Of a stretch of DNA of 64,000 nucleotides, positions 9,875 to 20,200 are shown in pieces; position 1 is the stretch's first letter, and each line of letters starts with the position of its first letter. The notes under the pieces were generated by a model, which was not told the DNA's origin, did no database searches, and worked only from the letters and a program-made list of their open reading frames with translations. This stretch comes from Patagioenas fasciata (lineage: Eukaryota; Chordata; Aves; Columbiformes; Columbidae), in the NCBI RefSeq assembly GCF_037038585.1, contig NW_027288510.1:3105001-3169000 (forward strand). Reading direction: 5' to 3'. The translations under genes were made by a program, and so were the position numbers.

Positions 9875-10371
9875 TGACAGAGGGAACTAACTAACTAACT
9901 AACCCATTATGTTAAGAAAAAACAGAACCTCGTCGAATGCCAAGGTAAGAGGTTTTACTGCACCTAGATGTAAACTTGAGAAGACGAGATAACGAAGATT
10001 TACAGCAAAAGGGGGGAACCAGTCTGATTTCAATCGACTTGGCAGCTTGGGTTCCAGTCCACTCAACATAATGAGCCAAAGGTAAAGAGGTCACTGTGAC
10101 GAGGCTGAAGGAGCCTTCATCCAAAGACCCTCCTCAAGCCCACCAGATGGCACTGCGCAGGTGCAACAGGGAGGGGTCAAGGAGGAGACTACGGAAATGA
10201 TCACCTGGGACTCATTTTAAGAAGAAGCGGGAAAGGTTATGAATATGTAGAGGCGTTCCTGGGGTCATTATGAATACGTAACACCTTACTGTATTAAACA
10301 CACCTCATTCAGCTTCTTTGGGGAACTGAGAACTTGCTGAGCTGACACCAAGTCCTGCTGTGTCCCTGTCA
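9875..10371 (+). mobile_element. Candidate 3' LTR of plus-strand provirus, copy B
   Basis: Copy of 3976-4472 with a few substitutions. The boundaries rest on the same TGACAG...CTGTCA reasoning. Confidence 0.35.
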
Positions 10372-10600
10372 CCCGCAGAGTGCCCGCATCCTCCCCACGG
10401 TAGCGGGCATTGTGACAAAGGTTCTATGTCAGCTGGGTGTGGCAGCCGAGCGCCCCCTAGGGGAGGGGGAGCCTGTCAGCCCCGGGCCTGTCACTGCCTG
10501 CTGTCCCCCCTGTCAGCAGCGAGGCCTCGGAAAAGTTTCCAAAACATCCCCAGACTTGGGTCCAGCGTGGCCAAAAGTCTCCAAGAGACAAGTCGGAAAG

Positions 10601-11166
10601 AAGGATATGGAACAAAGGGAGAAAGCGAAGGGAGCAAGCCAAAGGGAGGGAAGAGGAAAATCTAGTGCCGGGCTGCAGGACTGAAATGGAGGAATGGAAA
10701 GACAAAAGCCAGGAAGCAGGAGAGTTTGAGAAAAGGAGAGAGGAAAGAAGAGACATGCAGCCAGATGAGGGGTCAGTGAGAGAGGCTGGGACAGAGAACA
10801 GGATGAGAAGGAAATAAGGCAAGGCTGGGCCAAAGGACGTTTCCTTGCTTTATATTTTCTACCACATTCATCTCGAGACGAGGAGGAAAGCCATCAGACC
10901 TGATGGATTAGGCCCAAGCAAAAACCCCGGCTACTTGAGACACTTAGACTAAGCCTAAAATGCAAAGATCTCTCCATCAGGATGGGTTTTATACTCTACT
11001 TCCACAATCTGCTGGCAGTACAAAAGAATAAGCGGCAGATCTACTTAGGCTGAGTCACGGTGGTTTTGTGCAGAAGGATATGGAACAAAGGGAGAAAGCA
11101 AAGGGAGCAGGACAAAGGGAGGGAAGAGGAAAAACTAGTGCTGAGCTGCAGGACTGAAATGGAGGA
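10601..11166. repeat. 95-bp direct repeats flanking 377 bp unique to unit B
   Basis: The purine-rich block starting aaggatatggaacaaaggg occurs at 10601-10694 and again at 11073-11166. Unit A has it once (4702-4795). The intervening B-only sequence is AT-richer, with no domain I recognise. Confidence 0.85.
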
Positions 11167-11180
11167 GGTTTTGCATTTTC

Positions 11181-11593
11181 TTATGATACAGTTGTATAGG
11201 TGGCTTCAAGCCTAGACAACACGATTTCACGTTTTTCTTCTGGAGTTATGCATTTGCTGTTCTTTCTTTCTTCTTGTTCTTTTAGCAGGATCATTTTATC
11301 TGAGCATGGCAGTGGCCCTAAAGGCACTTGCTTTGATAGAGCTGTCCAATAAGGTGTTGAACAAGTCCTCGCAGACACGCAATGATGTAGCACGCTATAG
11401 AAATCAGTGCTCCTGTTACTTCGATTAAAGAAGTAATTTCTCTCAATATTCCAAACCAAGATTCTAACAATCCCATGAGTGGACTATCTACACCTGAATT
11501 CTCAGCCAATTCTTCTGCTGAAGCTGTGGTTAGACATATATCACCTTTTTCTGCCAACATCGTATCTGGGACCATGTTATTTTCCCATGCCAT
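11181..11593 (-). pseudogene. Envelope transmembrane-subunit remnant, minus strand (copy B)
   Basis: Counterpart of 4809-5221, differing at one residue in the 91-codon frame (Glu to Gly). Confidence 0.65.
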
Positions 11594-11804
11594 TCTACTA
11601 GTAGCATCTAATTGCTTGGTGATTCATTTAACTGCTTGTCTAGTATAACTTATAAATAAATGCTATTTATCCCGTCTACATTCTTGTTTGTAGTTACCTA
11701 CCAAAACAAAAAGGACTCAGAACCCGCAGCTAACTTGACTTCTTGCTTTGTGTTCCTTGGGGACTCCTCTGGGGACCCCAATCTAATTGAAATAAACCCT
11801 GTCA

Positions 11805-12734
11805 TCAGAGGAAAGCCCTCAACTCCTTTTTCTGTTGCCCTGATGGATCACAGTGTTCAAATGCCAGGGTAAAAGGAATTTCCAATTGTACGACGTCACA
11901 GGTACCTTCCCAGTGGGGGATAAAATGGAATGAAGTGTCATCTTCCCACAGTACCACCAAAGATCCACTCAAGAAGCATTTGAGGACATATGAGGACCAA
12001 CTTCCCGTGTCTCTGCACACCTACTCATGTTCCTAGGAACTTGGTATCATTCCTGCCGCGTCGTGAGAGACAGGCAGTATGATTTCCAATTATTCCTGAA
12101 AATGCCAGGGGAATTTTGATATTTTTCCCTGCAAAGCTGGAAACAGTAGGGAGAGAGTACGACACGACTTATTTCTCCATGCCGTAGAGTCTTGGCATAA
12201 GGCTAAGACGCACTCCATCCCCTGTCAATCTTCGCTCCACCCCAGAGGGAAGGGTACCACTTGGGCCACAGGCCTTCCTGCCGCACAGGCATAGCAATTG
12301 CTCGTTTAGGCTTTGCACCATATATTTGATCCATTCTACCCAGGCATTTGTACCTCCATATATTTTGAACCTTCCCAGGGCATCTTTTCTACTAATGTCT
12401 ATTTGTGATCCATAAACCCCACTTACTGAATCATCTGCTCTCTGTCTTGCAATTAGCAAAGGGTTGCACTGCAGAGACTCACATCCTGGGAGAGACTGTC
12501 CTTTAGATAGGGTCATTTTTCTTTGCAACTCTATAACCGTTCATTGCTCACTGTCCATCCCCTAAACTCTGTGCTCCAAATAACACTGTACCAGGAGGGG
12601 CAATGAGAGACAGTAACAAAAACTGTGCACTTATTTAAATCATCCTTAGACTCAGGCCCCTTGGACACGTTTCTTTTCATAACTCTATTCTTTTTAGCTC
12701 TGTACATCCCCACAGTTAAGGATGTGGCAATCAT
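11805..12734 (-). pseudogene. Envelope surface-unit remnant, minus strand (copy B)
   Basis: Counterpart of 5433-6364. A 2-bp deletion near 12303 changes the frame after the WIKYMVQSLN segment, so the copies broke further after duplication. Confidence 0.7.
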
Positions 12735-12957
12735 CTACTCAAATTGGTAGGGAACCTTCAGTTTCAGTGACGTTTGTTAAGTAACCCATTTGTAAATTCT
12801 ACATACACAGGATTAACAATCCCCAAAGGTTTCATTTCATTTTCATCTCTGTATCTTTAGTCGAAGGGGGTCATCAGTTGTCAATACTTGCCACTCGTCA
12901 TTGTCCTTTGGAGGTTCGATTGGCTCTTTAATCCGTGTCTAATGAGTCCACCCTTTC

Positions 12958-13670
12958 TCAGCTGGTCGTACCACTGTCTCGGTGAGCAGCAGAACTTGAA
13001 ATGCTCCTTCCCAATCTGGCTGAAGCTTCCGTTTCTTTCCAGGATTTGACCAGGACCCAGTTTTCAGGCTGAAACTTGTGAGCTGCAAACTCTAAAGGCA
13101 GAGTTTGTGCCAGAAGGCCTTGTGCCTGAGAGAAGATAGGCAAGACAACCCGAGTATACAGTTTTTGAGAAATAAATCCTTAGTTTCAAACTGTGGAGGT
13201 CCACCTGTTATTAAACTTTTGCTACCACTGCTGCTGCGGCAGTGCTCAGGAGGAAAGCTTCTCCCCATCTGGCAAGGTGATCAACCAACACTAGTATGTA
13301 TTTAATTCCACCAGCTACAGGCAAATCACCTTGAATATTTTGAGAGAGTTGTAAACTTGGACCCTGCCCTCCTGCAGGCTGCTTTTTAAGTGCCTTTTTA
13401 TTTATTCTTTTACAAACCACCCATCTTTCACAAATTTGCTTGGCTATACTATAAATTCCCGTATTACGTCACACATTGCTTGTGTTCCCCAATAACTCTC
13501 CTGATGTAGAATCGCTAATACCTCCCTCATGATTTGCTTATTTAACATTTCTCTACCATCTGGGAGTACCCATTTCCCACTCTGTTCCCTGGCTCCTCAT
13601 TCTTGGAGGACTTCTTCTTATTTTTCATCAAAAACTGGAATTTCCTGTGAGGCCAGGACCTCAAGCGTGA
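12958..13670 (-). pseudogene. Retroviral integrase remnant, minus strand (copy B)
   Basis: Counterpart of 6588-7300, with core fragment at 13211-13420 and C-terminal fragment at 12958-13143, both broken as in copy A. Confidence 0.75.
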
Positions 13671-13697
13671 GATAACTTACAGTTATCACTTCAGGTT

Positions 13698-14223
13698 TTA
13701 AGGCTGCTTCTCAGGCCATTTCATCTGATAACCAATCTCCCCTGACACAAAAGGAGTTTCCCCTCTGATGTCCCAATGGACATCATGCACTACAGCCACT
13801 TCTATTGGTGACATCAGATTATGTAACACTTGTCCAACTGGTTCTTCACAAACCAATTCTTTCCCTTTGCTATTAATTAGACCCCATTCTTCCCAGATTT
13901 TCCCAAAGGTGTGCACTACTCCAAATGCATATCTAGAACCGTTACAGATGGTACCTTCTTTTCCATCTAACATTTGCAGTGCCTGATTGACAGCGTATAG
14001 CTGGCATGTTTGAGCTGACCAGTTATTAGGTAACCTGCCCGTTTCTTATTTCACCACTCACACCTTCAACGATGGCACACCCATTGTGTCTTTTCCCCTG
14101 AATTATCCCTGAAGTCCCATCTATGAGGAGGTGCAGCCCATTGTCATCTCTCCTCAGGAAAGCAGCAGGGTTTAATTTCCTGCTTTCTTTCACCAGAAGA
14201 GCGGTGACTGCTGCAGTTTGCAC
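13698..14223 (-). pseudogene. Retroviral RT end and RNase H remnant, minus strand (copy B)
   Basis: Counterpart of 7328-7853. The two RNase H frames (13698-13973 and 14026-14223) are identical in protein to copy A. Confidence 0.75.
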
Positions 14224-14249
14224 ACACTCAAGACACTGGCTCTAAGAGC

Positions 14250-14637
14250 TTAGATAAGTGTGCCACTGGCTGTCGCTTCCCCCCAGCCCACTTGCTGGTG
14301 GAGCAGTGTGGGAGGCAGAACAGGCCACCCTGTGCAAGCATTGCTCAACAGTACCAAAAACATCTCTGTATTATCAACACTGCTTTTAGCACGAATCAAA
14401 AAACATAGTCCCATACTAGGTACCACAAAGAACATTAACTCCACCCTGGCCAAAACCAACACAAACTTCCAGGTAATAGAATAGCTCTCAAATTTTCTCC
14501 TTATCACCCCCCCAGGCAGTAACTGTGCTTCCACACCCAGAGCCTGTAAAACGTTTGTCTCTAATAAATAAGCTGGGGAATCTTCCACTAATATATTCCT
14601 TCCCCACACACTTTTAATTCTTATTATCACAGATAGG
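14250..14637 (-). pseudogene. Unassigned retroviral frame (copy B), truncated at CpG island
   Basis: Counterpart of 7880-8267. The frame runs on into the CpG island and appears to start MADEVSV, but that start belongs to the island, not to the virus. Confidence 0.4.
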
Positions 14638-14698
14638 GCTGGAGCGCCGCTCCCCGCGGCCGCCGTCCTGTCCGCGCCAGAGACCGCCCCGCCGCCAT
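14638..14698 (-). CDS. Possible first coding codons of an unknown minus-strand gene, cut by the retroviral array
   Basis: The minus-strand ATG within agATGGCGGC opens a 20-odd-codon frame (MAAGRSLARTGRRPRGAAL) that runs to the boundary of unit B at 14637. Arg/Gly/Ala-rich N-termini are common at CpG-island genes, but this could equally be untranslated. Confidence 0.2.
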
Positions 14699-15700
14699 CT
14701 CTAGTGAGGGCACAGCGGCCGCGCTCTCCCCGCCCCGCCACAGACACCTCATCAGCCACCGCCCGATCGGCGCCGGTACCCGAGGAGGAGGACTCGAAGG
14801 ACGTTAACTCCCCCTCCTCGGCGGGGTGCGCCGCCCGCTTCCCAAGAGCGGCTCCCAGAGCGACCAGCTCCCCTCCTCCCCGGCGGCACGGGGCACGGCC
14901 TCAGTGCGGCGGCTTCACTGCCCGCGCCCAAGATGGCGGCGCGACGGGAGCGGGAAAGCGTGAGGCGCTGCAGGCGTCAGGCCCGGCCCGGGAGCCCCCA
15001 GCCGCTCCTGCTCCCACGCACCCCCCCCATTTGCTTTACATTTGTGTATCGTATATAAATGCAGGGACAAGGAGCAGCGGCACGGAGCAGGCTGCTGGGT
15101 ACGAGGTGTTCCCTCAGCACACACACCCACACCCCCCCGTCCCGGGCCGGGCCGCTCCGCGCGAAAGGGAAGGTGAGGGAAAAACAAAAACTAAAGGCAC
15201 AGAGGCGTCCCGGCTGAAGCCGAGCTGTGCTCATCTACCCTTTGAATGACAATTCCAAAGGCACATCCCCACTCACGAAAGCTGGCGGCTCCGCAGGGTC
15301 CCCAGCAGACACAACCACCGGCCGGCGGGGCGGGGGGGGCTCTGCCCGGGGAGCTCCCGCAGGGTCCGCAGTCTGAGAACAACGCTCCGCCCGCAGCCCC
15401 GCACCGAAACCGCCGGAAGGTCCCACAGCCTCCTTGTCAAGCCCAAGGGAATTCGAGCTCGGCCCGTATACGGTCAGTGCTCCAGAAGCTTCTCCGCTCC
15501 CAGGCGTTTCACTAAACGTCTGTCAGCCGAGGGCTGTGGGCGTGACCAGAGCGCCCATCAACCGGAAGTGCCGGGCGCTTTCCTGCGGCTGCAAAGTGCT
15601 GCGACATGGGGCTGTGGGCCCCCCGGGGCGGGGCGCGGAGCTGCTGCGTCCCCCCAGTTCTGGGTCCCCCGACCCAGAGCAAAGCGCTCCCCTTCTCCGG
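14638..15700. promoter_or_regulatory. CpG island with candidate bidirectional promoter
   Basis: About 1 kb of very GC- and CpG-rich DNA in otherwise moderate-GC surroundings. AAGATGGCGGC lies on the plus strand at 14930-14940 and AGATGGCGGC on the minus strand at 14691-14700. This is the YY1-type element often found at vertebrate housekeeping starts, where it overlaps the ATG. A TATA-like tatataaa sits near 15052, and a strong donor (GGAAG|GTGAGG) near 15170 could end a plus-strand first exon. I do not recognise a gene on either side. Confidence 0.6.
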
Positions 15701-15782
15701 CTGCCGACAGTCAGCCCGGCTTCTTGCACAGCCCCCTGGTTACCCCCTCACCCCGTCCCCCCAGTTAGTCCCAGGGGGTGTT

Positions 15783-16136
15783 TCCCTGTACGTTGCTGCA
15801 TCCCCCCGCACCTCGCTGCATCCCCTGTACGTTGCTGCATCCCCCCGCACCTCGCTGCATCCCCTGTACGTTGCTGCATCCGCCCGCACCTCGCTGCATC
15901 CCCTGTACGTTGCTGCATCCGCCCGCACCTCGCTGCATCCCCTGTACGTTGCTGCATCCCACCGCACCTCGCTGCATCCCCTGTACGTTGCTGCATCGCC
16001 CCGCACCTCGCTGCATCCCCTGTACGTTGCTGCATCCCCCCGCACCTCGCTGCATCCCCTGTACGTTGCTGCATCCGCCCACACCTCGCTGCATCCCCTG
16101 TACGTTGCTGCATCCCACCGCACCTCGCTGCATCCC
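15783..16136. repeat. 39-bp minisatellite, nine units
   Basis: The anchor tgtacgttgctgc recurs every 39 bp exactly, from 15787 to 16099 (nine copies). Units differ mainly by single bases in the c-rich part. Each unit is two diverged half-units of 19-20 bp (ctgcatcccctgtacgttg and ctgcatccccccgcacctcg). Because 39 is a multiple of three, all frames stay open and give long spurious ORFs on both strands. Confidence 0.97.
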
Positions 16137-16235
16137 CCATGCCTCACTCCATCCCCCACACCTCGTTGCATCCCTCTGCGCCTCACTGCATCCCCCTACT
16201 CCTCGCTGCAGCCCCTTGTGCCTCCAACGCTCCCT
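16137..16235. repeat. Degenerate half-unit tail of the minisatellite
   Basis: Continues as diverged 19-20-bp ctcact/ctgcatccccc elements without the 39-bp alternation, then fades out. Confidence 0.75.
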
Positions 16236-16755
16236 CGCAGCTCCCTCACCCTCTATCTGCCTGACTTCCCTGACACCCACAGCCCAAGATTTCTGCCTCC
16301 GCTCCACTGTCTCTGTTCCTCGGAAGCTTTTGGCAGAGCTCAGGCATGCACACAGCTGAGGAGAGTGGAAATTGCAATGCGTCCCTGCCCTGTATTCCCT
16401 GTGCAGAGATGCAAATATTCATGTCCCACACAGAGCTGCTGGCTAAAGTGTAAAACACACCAATCTCCTTCCAAAACAGTCACTGCTTTTCCTTCAAATC
16501 CCCTCTGCCTAGATAATGGTTGTTTGCTGCTGCCTGACAGAAGACAATGTTAGGTGCTCACAGCAGGGGGGTTCACCCCAGCTGAGGCCAAATCCACAGC
16601 CGCCTCTGCTCTCAGCGTCGCGGGGCAGCAAGGCCGAGCATCGCGCTCCCCTCGCAGGCTTTGCACTGGGACCACAGTCACAAGCCACAGCAAGAGCAGA
16701 GCAAAGCTCCTCTCAACCCAGCTATGAGTAAGCAATCAAGCGGTATTAAAGAAGC
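16236..16755. other. Unique intronic or intergenic sequence
   Basis: No repeat, RNA gene or dynein exon recognised; frames are short. Confidence 0.5.
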
Positions 16756-16756
16756 G

Positions 16757-16873
16757 ATGGACAACGTCCTCGGACACACGGTGTGAACTGTGGGGTTGTC
16801 CTGTGCAGGGACAGGAGCTGGACTCGATGATCCTTGCGGGTCCCTTCCAGCTCAGGACGTTTTGTGATTCTAA
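16757..16873 (+). mobile_element. CR1 LINE 3' end fragment
   Basis: Reads gacaacgtcctcggacacac through gactcgatgatcc and gggtcccttccagctcagga, ending ttttgtgattcta. This is the conserved CR1 3' terminus in plus orientation. Confidence 0.9.
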
Positions 16874-17070
16874 GTGAATTTGTTTGCTGGGGACAGGGGA
16901 AGCCCTGAGGGTGCTCAACTCTCAGTTCACCCAGAGCCTCCCAACCAGCTCTAGCCCAGCAGTATGCAATGGGAAGAGGGACCCACGCTTTGAGATTCTC
17001 TCAAACCCACTCCCCAGCACTGGAGCTGAACAAAAAGGTCTCCGACAACCAAGCCCAAGCAGGCTCCTAC

Positions 17071-17236
17071 CAGTGGCCGTAGTCCAGGTGCTGCCGGATC
17101 AGCGTATGGGGCTGCACTGTCCCGTAAGCGTCCACCTCGGGCATGTTGAGATCATCAATGAAGTACACGAGCTTCTTGGTACCTGGAGGGCCATAATTCC
17201 TACCAGCCTTTTTCTCCAGAGGTTTCTCAAGCATAC
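17071..17236 (-). CDS. DNAH17: Dynein heavy chain exon 27 of window, AAA3 Walker B (last exon found)
   Basis: Acceptor CTACAG|, donor CACTG|GTAGGA; 166 nt, phase 2 end, splitting the Trp codon of DYGHW. Encodes [36 protein letters not shown] and [10 protein letters not shown] (residues 1759-1814). In the family the frame should go on directly into the rest of AAA3, but no matching exon exists between here and position 1. Confidence 0.96.
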
Positions 17237-20200
17237 CTGTAGGGAGGCAGAGGTGCAAAGCTCATCTACTGGGAGAGCAACTGCTGCAAAATAAAAATGA
17301 TTTCTCAGCCCAGCTCAATGCTGTGCTGTGTGTAGCTACAGCGGCCCCTCAAGGAGCTGAGATGTCCCCCAGCTGCAGCTGTATGAGGAGCAGCTGAGGG
17401 GCCTGGGGGTTCAGCTGGAGAACAGGAGCTGAGGGGAGACCTTCTGATCTCTGAACTGCCTGAAAGGAGCTTGGAGCCAGGGGGGGTCGGGCTCTGCTCC
17501 CCAGGAACAAGCACCAGGAGCAGAGGAAACGGCCTCAAGTTGCACCAGGGGAGGCTGAGGCTGGATCTGGGGAACAATTTCTTCCCCAAAGGGCTGTGGG
17601 GCATTGGAACAGGCTGCCCAGGGCAGTGCTGGAGTCACCAGCCCTGGAGGGTTGGACAGACGTGGAGATGAGGTTCTCAGGGACTAGAGTGCTAGAGCTG
17701 GGTTACGGTTGGACTCGATGATCCTGAAGGTCTCTTCCAACCAAACTGATTCTATGATTCTACAGTGCAGCTGGGAGCCCTGCAGGGACCCTTGGTCAGC
17801 ACTTTGGTTTGACTTAAATCAGAAAGCTCTCAACTCTTCCTTCCAAACAAAAATACAACAAACTTCGTCTGCTACAAAACATGTCTACCTCAGAGCAAAC
17901 AAGAGCTTTTCATGCAAGATAAAGCCTTTTGAATCTCTTCTGCATAATTTTTTAAACGAAATCTTGCTTGCAGAGGTGGCTGTGCCAGAGCAGTGAGCAT
18001 CCCCTGCTGCCTGCCCCGGCGATGCGGCAACTGCAGCGTGGCCAGGGCAGCAGGCACTGGGCGCTGCGATGGAGAAAGGGAGATGGATGCTGTGGGCACA
18101 GAAGCCCACGAGCAAAGCTGCTGGTTTTGTGAATATATGCATCTTTTACCCTGTTAGACAAAAATAGGCGATCTCAGGGCCAAATTCCTGGACATCTTCA
18201 GAACAACCAACATGACACTTTTATTTAAATGCATCAAATAATCATAAGTTCCCTGATCTTCTCACCAGCGTTACCCAACCCTCCAGATAACGTGACAAGA
18301 CTTAATTCCAACACGAGCTGTCAAATTACCACCTGGTTTCAAGTAGGGTCACGCACACGCAAAGGAAAGCACGGAGAGAACAGTTTCGCATTTCAAAGCC
18401 TTGGAAGACTTTAATTTGTTTTAGCAGAAGGCTGGGGTCATATGTTGCTCTAGCTCATAAAACGTGGGGAATATTTATAATCCTGGGCTGATATTTAATA
18501 AAAATCACCCCACGTCGCTGCACATCATGTTCTATAGGTTATTGATTCCTCTGATTGCAGCCCAGGCAACCTTTACTGTCTCAGTAAGTGGAAAAGCAAA
18601 CGGAAGCAACGCTCCTCTGCCCAGACCCCGGGTGGGTTTTCTGCCCTGTGCTTACTCGAAGAATTTGTTTCATTAGCAGTTTTGGGTTGGCAACAGACCT
18701 ATAAGGTGCTATAAAGCAGCACACGGTAAGTAGCAATTCTTTGTAATTAGGGAAGACTGGCAAATGTAAACGGGACTGGGAGTTTTTTTAAGCCATTTAT
18801 TATCACGTGCAAAAGTTGTTAAGGAAGATTTATATTCCGTCGGTTTGTTTCAGATCACAGACCTTTCAAAACGCTGGGTTTTTCCTGCTTGGGTGCACTG
18901 CAGACAGCTCGCCTTGCTCACCACTCAAAGTGCAGCTGATTTCTTGTCACAGACAGCTGCTGCACAAAGGAATGGATTGTGCTACGAAAAATGATGAATC
19001 TTTCCTCAGCGGAGCCTCTCTCCCCGTTCAATAAAACCACAATATTTGAAATTTCTGGTAGCAAGTTAAATTAAGTGTTTCAAATAAGCATTTAATTTAA
19101 ATTTAATTAGTCCCTAATTAACATATAAAATCAGCCCTTTTTGAGGTTAAACAAGTATGCAAGAGATTCATCACACTGAAATGCAATTACTGGGGATCAA
19201 GTGACATGTTCGTGGAAGTGGTATTTTAATTCAAAGCCGTATCTCACAATAATAATAAGGGGCGGTGTGTCTGTGTGAGATCCTGACACATACTCAAACC
19301 AGCACCTCAAGGAAACAGTCTGGACACCTCGTACCTTCTGGTTGGTGAGCAAGGGAGAGGGAAAAAAAGAACCCAAACAAAAAAAACCACAAGATTTATT
19401 GCAATTTCTCTGAATGACAGAAGTCAGGGCTACATCTGATGGAGGGGCAGAGGCCCAAGAGGGCACGAAGCAGAGCGAGGCCCAGGGCAAATGCCACAGA
19501 ATGTGGTATTTAGTCACAATAAACTACAGAAAATCCCCAAACTGGCCCCAGGTTCAGGCAGAGAGAGTGTTGGGCTCCTTTTAACCCCTGTGCACATGGC
19601 GCTTCTGGAAGCCACAGGATGCAGGGATGGGCTGAACAACAACTCTGCTTCCCCTAAGGGCTGCATCTTATACATCTCTGCAGCAACAGGCACCTTGTCT
19701 AAGGAACTACTGGAACTCAGGTTAGGATCTTTTTTAAGTAAGAAAAAATCCAAAATTACTTTGTGCCCATGTTTTACAAATTTAAAGATGTGCCTGCTGG
19801 GGAAAAGAATAAAGCAGCCAAGTGACAAACTACACAAAAAGGGACAAATTAACTCTAAAAAATGAGCAGCAGGGATCCAGGCCAAGCAGTATAAATCATG
19901 CTTCTCAATGCAAATCTCACCACCACATCTTCATCCACACACAAGACAACTTGCTCCTCTGTGCAGGGGAAGAAAATCACTGACTCAGCCCACAGCTCAT
20001 GACCAGGGACACGGTGCCAGGTCTGCCTGTACAAATAACACCTGCACACACTCGCCCATCCAGCTGGAGACAAACGGCTGCACATTCACAGAATCACAGG
20101 ATCCCAGGCTGGTTGGGCTGAAGGGACCTCTGCAGATCCCCCAGTCCAAGCCCTGCTCACGCAGGGTCACAGAGCAGATCACACAGGTGGGTCCAGGCGG

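Larger units (their letters stand above)
8609..14637. repeat. Retroviral composite repeat unit B
   Basis: Direct, near-identical copy of unit A. It begins at CTGTACCAA within the plus-strand envelope and ends at AGATAGG in the minus-strand pol region, where it abuts the CpG island. It carries 472 extra bases (near 10695-11166) and a 2-bp deletion near 12303 that shifts the minus-strand envelope frame relative to unit A. Confidence 0.92.

Noticed and set aside
14250-14759. 169-codon minus ORF beginning MADEVSV
   Set aside because: It is a chance fusion of CpG-island sequence with the retroviral unit B frame across the junction at 14637; copy A lacks the first part.
14932-15058. Plus-strand ATG in AAGATGGCGGC as a protein start (MAARRERESV...)
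   Set aside because: The frame ends after about 41 codons without a usable splice donor in frame; the motif is better read as a YY1-type promoter element.
15787-16140. Regularly spaced repeats suggestive of a CRISPR array
   Set aside because: The units are contiguous with no unique spacers, in a vertebrate context; it is a minisatellite.
15434-16553. Long ORFs of 130-315 codons on both strands (repeated AASPRTSLHPLYV-type or GGCSNVQGMQR-type peptides)
   Set aside because: They are a by-product of the 39-bp period, which keeps all frames open. There is no start context, conservation or non-repeat domain.
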